From positions 186,001 to 250,000 of the forward strand of contig JACEFZ010015104.1 of NCBI GenBank assembly GCA_014155875.1: a DNA stretch of 64,000 bases, in the 5' to 3' direction. Source of the DNA: Cepaea nemoralis. Taxonomy: Eukaryota > Mollusca > Gastropoda > Stylommatophora > Helicidae. Under the pieces are notes generated by a model that had not been told where the DNA came from, did no database searches, and worked only from the letters and a program-made list of their open reading frames with translations. Both the position numbers and the translations under genes were made by a program. Position 1 is the first letter of the stretch, and each line of letters begins with the position of its first letter. Positions 50,401 through 54,600 of this stretch are shown here, one piece after another.

Positions 50401-51536
50401 AGACAAGCTGGTCCAGTTGATAGAGTCACCAATTTTTGCATGTGAGTATTTGTGTTAAAACTACAGTTTGGTTATGTAACACCTGATGTCCTCTGTATTG
50501 AGGTAAAGCCATGGCACATGCTGTAGAAGAAACATAAAGTAAAAGCTTAAGTTATACTAGGTCATGACTTTATGAGTGGTGTGGCCAGCTCTCTTCTCAT
50601 TGTGCTTTCCTAGCCTGTGAAGTCTCCTGAGACCAGTGAACCAGGCGGGAACGGCTTGTTGTCATGTGATCATCTGTCGTGTTGTTCTTTGTCATGAATG
50701 AACTGAACGTAACAGTTTCATTGCCAAACATAAAATAGGTTTGGACCAAAGCAAACATGGATGGCGGAAAATGGGAAGTAGAGGTGTGTCACAGTTGTTA
50801 ATATGGTAGCAGACATGTTGTATTATAACGCAATGACAAAATGTTGGTTTTATATATATATATATATAAGCCTATGGTGGATACAGGAAGTCGCTTACAA
50901 CGATTAATCATCCCATGTCACTTAATTAGTTAAGTTATATCTATCTATCTATCCCATAATCTATGTGGCATCAAGAAGGATGCGCAGCAAAACAAATGAA
51001 GGACCCATATTGGGAGAGACTGATGGAGCCGGGAGTGAGTAGAGGATCTGGGCATCACTCAGCCTGCACAGGAAAATGCCTGCGGGTATTTAATCGGGCT
51101 GCCACTGCTACCATAAGCTTGGGAACTGTTTGTAGGCTACTGTAGAAGGGGACGGAGCACCTGTGAGACTGTCCTGAGTGCAAGTGCTGTTGTTACTTAA
51201 TGTTATAATAAGCCAGGGGATGGCAAAGAGATGAGTACCAGAATGGCATAGCCACACGGCATAATTGGGACCTGATCCAGGATTCTGGTGGTGGTATGAG
51301 ATGACTTACCTTGGCCATCCTCGTTTATCGCCATGGAGCATGATGAAGATGATCCCACTTTTGAAGGTGTCATGTCTTTAGTTTGATGAATGAAACGTGC
51401 TTTGATTAACTCTTGATATTCGGTTTATCACCTGAGGTCATTCAAAAGTTGCCTCGAATTGATCAAACTCTTTGAGTGGCTCTAGTAGTTCATACCCTGC
51501 AAGTCCAGATAAAACAACATAAGGTCTTTATCTCCC

Positions 51537-51634
<98 letters not shown>

Positions 51635-54600
51635 GCCCTGTATCGCCCATTGTTGGAACATATGCTCTCAACCAACTCACTCTAGACTGTCTTATCTTTT
51701 TCTCTCTGTTCATGCCCTCCCTGAATTATTTATCTCTGTTCCTAACTCTCTCCTCCCTGTGTTTGAGGTCTCCCTCTAACCCTCTCCTCCCTGTGTTTGA
51801 GGTCTCTCTCTATGTTATTTGCCATGTGGGTTCCATACAAAGGACTTTCTTGTCATTCTATTCTCACATTTTCCAGCTGTATGTCCAGTACCAGCATCTT
51901 TCTTGTCATTCTATTCTCACATTTGTTCACTGTATGTCCAGTACCAGCATCTTTCTTGTCATTCTATTCTCACATTTGTTCACTGTATGTCCAGTACCAG
52001 CATCTTTCTTGTCATTCTATTCTCACATTTGTTCACTGTATGTCCAGTACCAGCATCTTTCTTGTCATTCTATTCTCACATTTGTTCACTGTATGTCCAG
52101 TACCAGCATCTTTCTTGTCATTCTATTCTCACATTTGTTCACTTTATGTCCAGTACCAGCATCTTTCTTGTCATTCTATTCTCACATTTGTTCACTTTAT
52201 GTCCAGTACCAGTATCTTTCTTGTCATTCTATTCTCACATTTGTTCACTTTATGTCCAGTACCAGTATCTCTGTCTGATCTCTTGAATCACTAGTCCTCA
52301 CTACTTCTCTCCTGGAGCCCCACAAAGGTGATATATGACCCAGATTCCAGTCCATAATTTCTACAAGTCACTTGTGGTAATCTGTGTGTTGACATGGGTG
52401 GAATATGAAGTAGTGTAGTTGAGTTGAACTAAGAAGTGACATCACTGCACTCAGGACATTCCCATAAGTGCTCTGTCCCCTCGTTCAACACCCAGCGGAG
52501 AGCCATACTACTAATCGTTCCCTCAGCTATCTGATTTAAAGTTCTCCTTGTCTTCCTTCTCAGTTTTGAGATTCTTCCAGAACCCCTGCCAATCCCTTGC
52601 AATCTCATCCTTTCCACATATGGGTTCTCAATCTGTTCCCCCACCTTCTCCACCTGGTAATCTGAAGTAATCAACTTTAAATTACTTTCACCACTAATGA
52701 CCCAAAAAATGTATGCCAAAAATAAGCTTGTAAAATGTTGGTTTTGAGTATGTACAATAAGATTTAACTTGTTGATGTTGTTGTGACTTGTGTTTCAGAC
52801 TTGCGACTGCAACTCCTGGAGGCTCACCACAACCCAGAGCTAATCAAGAGCTTGTACGGTCTCCTTATGGTGCTGCCACAGTCGGAGGCGTTCAAGTTGC
52901 TGCGCTACAGGCTAGAGTGTATACCACAGATTAACCTGACTCTGGCACTAGACACAGAGTAAGTTTGGAGTTTTAAAGTGTTCTCCTTTTAATGCTTGTA
53001 CACAGTCAGCTACTTTCATGTGATCACCCTTAGTTCTAGACAGAGTAAGTTAGGTTGTTTTAAATTCTATCATTCTTATGCTATACACACTAAGCTATCT
53101 CGTATGATCTCCCTCTAGTCCCAGACATAGTAAGTCACTTCATGTGATCTCCCTCTAGTTCTAGACACAATAAGTTTGGTTGTTTCATGTGTTCTCCTTC
53201 TAATGCTAAACACAATAAGCTATTTCATGTGATCTCCCTCTAGTTCTAGACATAGTAAGTCACTTCATGTGATCTCCCTCAAGTCACTTCATGTGATCTC
53301 CCTCTAGTTCTAGACACAGTAAGTTACTTCATGTGATCTCCCTCTAGTTCTAGACACAATAAGTTTGGTTGTTTCATGTGTTCTCCTTCTAATGCTAAAC
53401 ACAATAAGCTATTTCATGTGATCTCCCTCTAGTTCTAGACATAGTAAGTCACTTCATGTGATCTCCCTCAAGTCACTTCATGTGATCTCCCTCTAGTTCT
53501 AGACACAGTAAGTCACTTCATGTGATCTCCCTCTAGTTCTAGACACAGTAAGATGTGTATAAGAGACAGCAGTAAGACACTTCATGTGATCTCCCTCTAG
53601 TTCTAGACACAGTAAGTCACTTCATGTGATCTCCCTCTAGTTCTAGACACAGTAAGTCACTTCATGTGATCTCCCTCTAGTTCTAGACACAGTAAGTCAC
53701 TTCATGTGATCTCCCTCTAGTTCTAGACACAATAAGTCACTTCATGTGATCTCCCTCTAGTTTTAGACACAGTAAGTCACTTCATGTGATCTCCCTCTAG
53801 TTCTAGTCATAGTAACTCACTTCATGTGATCTCCCTCAAGTCACTTCATGTGATCTCCCTCTAGTTCTAGACACAGTAAGTCACTTCATGTGATCTCCCT
53901 CTAGTTCTAGACACAGTAAGTCACTTCATGTGATCTCCCTCTAGTTCTAGACACAGTAAGTCACTTCATGTAATCTCCCTCTAGTTCCAGACATAGTAAG
54001 TCACTTCATGTGATCTCCCTCTAGTTCTAGACACAATTAGTCTCTTCATGTGATCTCCCTCTAGTTCTAGGCATAGTAACTCACTTCATATGATCTCCCT
54101 CTAGTTCCAGGCATAGTAACTCACTTCATTGAGGTCTCCCTCTAGTTCCAGACATAGTAACTCACTCCATGTGATCTCCCTTTAGTTCCAGACATAGTAA
54201 CTCACTTCCTGTGGTCTCGCTCTAGTTCCAGACATAGTAACTCACTTCATGTGATCTCCCTCTAGTTTTAAAGTTTGCTTGTTTTATGTGTTTTCCTTCT
54301 TATGCTATACACAGTAAGCTATTTCATTTGATCTCCCTCTAATGTTAGACACAGTAAATCACTTCATGTTATCTCCCTCTAGTTCTGGACACAGGAGTAA
54401 TTTGGTTGTTTCATGTGTTCTCCTTCTAGTCTCTGGCACATTAAGTAACTTCAGTTGATCCCCCTTTAGTTCTAAACACAGAGCATGACATGTCAGATGA
54501 TTTCCCCCTAGTCCTAGCCACAGTAAGTCACTTCATATGATCTCCCCCTAGTTCTAGTTTAGATATGCATGAGTTCTCCCCCAAGTTCTGAATGCCAGTT

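Noticed and set aside
51712..52278. Three overlapping 155-188 aa frames with Cys/Ser/Phe repeats
   Set aside because: The 53-bp array lets all three + frames stay open at once, a hallmark of repeats without stops rather than a gene.
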